Below, in pieces: positions 60,990 to 64,000 of a stretch of DNA of 64,000 nucleotides (position 1 is the stretch's first letter; every line of letters begins with the position of its first letter). The stretch covers positions 7,954 to 71,953 of the forward strand of contig JAPXRI010000011.1 of NCBI GenBank assembly GCA_033813635.1, given 5' to 3'. The DNA comes from JAPXRI01 sp033813635. Its GTDB lineage: Bacteria > Bacillota > Clostridia > Oscillospirales > QAMX01. The notes below the pieces were generated by a model. It had not been told where the DNA came from, made no database searches, and saw nothing but the letters and a program-made list of their open reading frames with translations. The position numbers were made by a program, and so were the translations under genes.

Positions 60990-62234
60990 GTGGAAAGGGC
61001 CATTTTGCATTCGGATCTGAACGCGTTTTTCGCATCCGTCGAGGTCATGCTGAACCCCTCACTGCGCGATAAGCCCGTCGCCGTGTGCGGCAGCACGGAG
61101 GACAGGCGTGGGATAGTACTCGCCAAGTCGGAGCCGGCGAAGGCCGCCGGCATCAAGACCGGAATGGTCAACTGGGAGGCCAAAAGGCTCTGCCCGGAGC
61201 TGATCATCCTGCCGCCGCAGTTTGACCAATATCTCAAGTATTCCAGACTAACGCTTGAGATATATACCCGTTATACCAACCTTGTCGAGCCGTTCGGCGT
61301 GGACGAGTGCTGGCTTGACGTCACCGGAAGCCGGAGCATTTACGGGGACGGCGAAAAAATCGCCGGGGAGATACGGAAGACCGTGCGAGAGGAACTCGGA
61401 CTCACCGTCAGCGTCGGCGTATCGTTCAATAAAATCTTCGCCAAGCTCGGATCGGACATGAAAAAACCCGACGCGGTCACGGTAATCTCCCGCGGGGACG
61501 TCAGGAATAAAATCTGGACGTTGCCGGTCTGGAACCTGATGTACGTCGGCCGGGCGACGAAAAAAAAGCTTCTGAGCTTCAATATCAAAACGATCGGCGA
61601 GCTCGCCGCGGCCGATCCCGAGCTTTTGAAGCGGCATTTCGGAAAATGCGGCACAATACTGTGGTTCTGCGCCAACGGGATGGAAAACTCCAGGGTGATG
61701 GAAGCGGGGTTCAAGCCCGTTATCAAGAGCATAGGCCACGGGACGACCTGCACGGAGGACCTGACGACGGAGGAAGAAGCCTGGAAGGTCATTCTGGATC
61801 TCTCGCAGGACATCGGGCATAAGCTGAGGGCAAACGAGCTGTCCGCCTGCGGGGTGCAGATCGCCGTCAGGGACTCCGGGCTCGCGTGGAAACAGTATCA
61901 GGCGCCGCTCGACGCTCCGTCAATGAGCTCCTACGAGCTCGCCGTGAAGGCGAGGTCGCTTTTCGAGGAAAATTATACCTGGCGGATGCCCGTGCGCTCG
62001 CTCACGGTGCGGGCAATCAATCTGATTTCAAACAATCTGCCCTGCCAGCTTGAACTTTTCGGAGATTATGACAGGCGAAAACGGCGCGAAAAGCTCGAGA
62101 AGGCCGTGGACGGCATCCGAAGCGTTTACGGGAGCGGCTCCGTTATTCCAGCGGCACTGCTCGCCGGGCACAAAATGCCGGGCATAGGTGAAAACGATCC
62201 GAGGATGCCCTCCGTTATGTATCAGATTCAGTAA
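60990..62234 (+). CDS. dinB: DNA polymerase IV (Y family)
   Basis: A 414-residue Y-family translesion polymerase. ILHSDLNAFFASVEVMLNPSL carries the first catalytic Asp and the FF steric gate region, and PFGVDECWLDVT carries the Asp-Glu pair. KIFAKLGSDMKKPD and the little-finger domain follow. It lacks a recognisable C-terminal clamp-binding peptide beyond QLELFGDY (about residue 355), which itself resembles the QLxLF clamp motif. GTG at 60990 is seven bases after CGGGGGA. It is the SOS-controlled gene of this cassette. Confidence 0.94.
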   Translation: MERAILHSDLNAFFASVEVMLNPSLRDKPVAVCGSTEDRRGIVLAKSEPAKAAGIKTGMVNWEAKRLCPELIILPPQFDQYLKYSRLTLEIYTRYTNLVEPFGVDECWLDVTGSRSIYGDGEKIAGEIRKTVREELGLTVSVGVSFNKIFAKLGSDMKKPDAVTVISRGDVRNKIWTLPVWNLMYVGRATKKKLLSFNIKTIGELAAADPELLKRHFGKCGTILWFCANGMENSRVMEAGFKPVIKSIGHGTTCTEDLTTEEEAWKVILDLSQDIGHKLRANELSACGVQIAVRDSGLAWKQYQAPLDAPSMSSYELAVKARSLFEENYTWRMPVRSLTVRAINLISNNLPCQLELFGDYDRRKRREKLEKAVDGIRSVYGSGSVIPAALLAGHKMPGIGENDPRMPSVMYQIQ

Positions 62235-62238
62235 AACT

Positions 62239-62283
62239 AAAAGTCACAGCAAAACGCGTAAACAGACGTTTACTGTGACTTTT
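62239..62283 (+). terminator. Terminator after dinB
   Basis: An 11-bp outer stem (AAAAGTCACAG at 62239-62249 with CTGTGACTTTT at 62273-62283), with an inner GTAAAC/GTTTAC pairing, followed by ATTTAT. Confidence 0.75.
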
Positions 62284-62416
62284 ATTTATCGCGCCAATCC
62301 TAAACAGCCTTAATTGATACCGTCATGTTGCCAGTACTTTCAAATTTCCTTGCCTTTTGCATTGTTATTCGATTATTATTGTATTCTTACTATATCGTAA
62401 AATAGTTTAAAAAGCA
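62284..62416. other. Intergenic sequence between dinB and the BtrH-like gene
   Basis: AT-rich, without a gene or RNA that I can recognise. The following hairpin at 62417-62446 ends minus-strand transcription. Confidence 0.5.
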
Positions 62417-62446
62417 CCAAATACCTATTTTACGTAAGGTATTTGG
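62417..62446 (-). terminator. Terminator for the BtrH-like gene
   Basis: CCAAATACC (62417-62425) pairs with GGTATTTGG (62438-62446); on the minus strand it is followed by TGCTTTTT. It lies about 110 bases after the 62560 stop. Confidence 0.7.
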
Positions 62447-62559
62447 CGCTTTGGTGCGGGTGTTCTTAACGGATTTGATAAAAAATATAATATTTATCGG
62501 CACGAACACACATATTTAAATCTTCATATTCGGCTATTCTTTAGGTTTTTCATGCAATG

Positions 62560-63468
62560 TTACATCAGTTGCACAGCTTCTTTTTCGCATTTGTATGCCG
62601 TTTTCATAAGATCCGCAACAGTTTTGCGGTTTTCGGCAACAGACAGATCAGCAGATTTTTTCGTGTCAAATGCTTTTTGCCAGCATTCATAAACGGTTTT
62701 ATAAAGCTCCGCAAGCTTGGTTTCGCCGTACTTCTCAAAGAATTTCCATGTATACCACTTAAGCGCTCCGAATGTGCCGAGCGCATATTCCATACCCCAG
62801 CAGGTGGCAAGAGTGGTGTCCTCGCTTTCGAGCATGTTTATTAAGCGGGGGTAAGCTGCGAGCCCCTGTGCGTTTTCGCACCATTCCTCACCGTTTAAGT
62901 GAGCTTTGGCAAGCGCTTTTGTGTCTTTTATAATATCATCTTGCGATTTGTCGGTCTTACCTGTTACGATGACAACATTCAGCATCGGCATTTCGCGGTT
63001 GCCGAGCTTTGCATATTCCATTTCGTCGGTGGTGCCGTTTATACACAGGGTTGCGAATTTCTGCGTTTCGTCATCGTAACTGGTAATGAGCCCCCATTCA
63101 AGAACGCCGATATCCCACGCGACAACAGGAATGCCCCGGTCAATGCTGGCCTTAATTTTCGGAAGAGTGTCATTTCTAGCATCATTAAGAACATTTTCCG
63201 GCTGCCAACAGCAGCTAATATGGGTCACAGTAAGCCCGCCGTTTAATATCCACGTCGGCTGTCTGCCGAAATCCCATATGCTTGTTTCGCTGGGACATAG
63301 GTCAGCCGATATCCACATGCGAAAGGCAAATCCGCTTGTTGCTACAATGTCCTCAGCAAGTTCGGAATAGGGACTGTGCTTAACCGCTGTTGATAACGCT
63401 TTTGCAAATGAAAACAGATACCCTGTGCTGTCAAAAGTTTCGTTCCATGTGATGTTCAGTTTTTTCAT
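62560..63468 (-). CDS. BtrH-like/C39-like protein of unknown function
   Basis: A 302-residue protein. The N-terminal part (about residues 1-160: SGFAFRMWI, GGLTVTHISCCWQPEN, GIPVVAWDIGVLEWGLITSYDDE) resembles the BtrH N-terminal/papain-like fold, where a Cys near the N-terminus and a later His would act. Here the motifs are only partly visible. The C-terminal half is helical and Cys/Trp-rich. It overlaps the previous gene by 4 bases (ATGA), so the two are coupled. Similar proteins occur beside AraC-type regulators in Firmicutes. The function is not known. Confidence 0.5.
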   Translation of the reverse strand: MKKLNITWNETFDSTGYLFSFAKALSTAVKHSPYSELAEDIVATSGFAFRMWISADLCPSETSIWDFGRQPTWILNGGLTVTHISCCWQPENVLNDARNDTLPKIKASIDRGIPVVAWDIGVLEWGLITSYDDETQKFATLCINGTTDEMEYAKLGNREMPMLNVVIVTGKTDKSQDDIIKDTKALAKAHLNGEEWCENAQGLAAYPRLINMLESEDTTLATCWGMEYALGTFGALKWYTWKFFEKYGETKLAELYKTVYECWQKAFDTKKSADLSVAENRKTVADLMKTAYKCEKEAVQLM

Positions 63469-63983
63469 AAAGCCTCTCCTTCATTTTTTATAATTGGAAT
63501 ACAAATATCTTCTGAATAAATGCGGCTTGCTTCAACATAGCATTCAAACTGATAACCACCCGCAAACCTGTATTCGCTCTGCGGCAGCCATATATTGAAA
63601 ATATAGTTCCATGTCTTATGAATGGTGTTTACAAAATCGCTGTGCTTTGCCGGTGGAGTGGCAAACAAAGCGTATAAGCCGCCGTTTATTCTAAGGGTAT
63701 GTGTTTCGCGTAAATCGCCGTTGGCATCATCTTTTGTTATTCCTATGTAGTAATCAAGCTTACCCGTTTCGTCATTCCATATACAAACGCCGTAATCACG
63801 GACGACCTTACCTCCGGACAGAACCTTTGAAAGACCTTTGGCATTATATCTGTTCCAAAAATTCGGGGTATAATTAAAGTGCTCCCCCAATATTGGACAA
63901 CGTGAGATTGTTTGAAATCTCGGAGTGGGTTGGGGCGGTAGTTTCGTGGTATAATGCACTTGCTTTACTGCCATACAGGACAA
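63465..63983 (-). pseudogene. Effector-binding (GyrI-like) domain, 5' end replaced
   Basis: A frame of 172 residues. From about residue 35 on (FWNRYNAKGLSKVLSGGKVVRDYGVCIW...YIGITKDDANGD...HKTWNYIFNIWLPQSEYRFAGGYQFECYV) it resembles the GyrI-like/AraC effector-binding domain, usually the C-terminal half of an AraC-type regulator. The first 34 residues, coded from 63880 upward, are not family-like and coincide with what looks like an insertion-sequence end, so the original DNA-binding part has probably been lost. It is coupled to the BtrH-like gene. A stand-alone effector-binding protein is the alternative. Confidence 0.5.
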
Positions 63984-64000
63984 GGCAACGCTGGAGAGCG
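63880..64000. mobile_element. Possible insertion-sequence end (truncated by window end)
   Basis: From TGCTCCCCCAATATTGGACAA (only the first 20 bases count here: 63880-63899) the sequence loses all relation to the gene it abuts. The TG start and GGACAA ending resemble terminal repeats of IS3-family elements. No transposase part is visible within the 120 bases available, so the call rests on the junction alone. Confidence 0.3.

Overview
The window looks like a chromosomal segment of an endospore-forming anaerobe of class Clostridia, probably an Oscillospirales- or Christensenellales-like gut or environmental lineage. The evidence is the end of a spoIIIA operon (AE-AF-AG-AH), other sporulation or mother-cell genes (ylbJ, yqfC, yqfD), the conserved Clostridia block asp23-nusB-xseA-xseB-ispA, the block phoH-ybeY-era-yqzL-recO-mutS2, LL-diaminopimelate aminotransferase, and strong sigma-A promoters and AGGAGG-type ribosome binding sites. 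Placement below class is an inference.

Layout. 1-6489 (+): sporulation channel genes, then housekeeping genes (alkaline-shock protein, NusB, a TsaD paralogue, exonuclease VII, a prenyl synthase). 6493-9621 (+): a CE7-like esterase and a membrane protein that seems to have lost its 5' part. 9814-12050 (+): a probable Re-citrate synthase and a GntR regulator behind a promoter carrying a long palindromic operator. 12075-14854: an Eis-like acetyltransferase (+) converging with a TIM-barrel glycosidase-like gene (-). 14938-22662 (-): a Cys-rich zinc-ribbon protein, EF-P, PRPP synthetase, an M24 peptidase, a LarA-type racemase homologue, a sugar isomerase, and dapL/dapF behind a perfect promoter. 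About 570 bases without a gene follow. 23319-24576 (-): a small Cys protein and ylbJ. 24700-32067 (+): yqfC through mutS2. 32141-32785 (-): a HAD phosphatase enclosed by a perfect 29-bp inverted repeat. 33070-44201 (+): a complete valine/leucine operon (ilvB-ilvN-ilvC-ilvD-leuA-cimA-leuC-leuD-leuB) with a clan-D glycosidase gene at its tail (to 45711). 45779-59693 (-): six consecutive glycosidase genes without signal peptides. 59914-62234: an SOS cassette (SRAP protein, small conserved protein, DNA polymerase IV) with a LexA box. 62560-64000 (-): a BtrH-like protein and an effector-binding-domain gene apparently cut by an insertion sequence.

How the genes work together. LeuA and CimA both feed the shared LeuC/LeuD and LeuB enzymes, so one transcript could supply leucine, valine and, by the citramalate route, isoleucine. 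The clearest unexpected element is upstream of ilvB: a 39-codon leader peptide packed with Ile/Val/Leu codons, an exact antiterminator pairing inside its 3' part, and an intrinsic terminator just before ilvB. Together these form a classical ribosome-stalling attenuator, whereas Clostridia usually use T-boxes for such operons. Other points of interest are the inverted-repeat-flanked gene, a non-canonical start for yqfD, a poly-A frameshift in the GH2 gene, and a self-contained cytosolic glycosidase cluster with no transporter or regulator.
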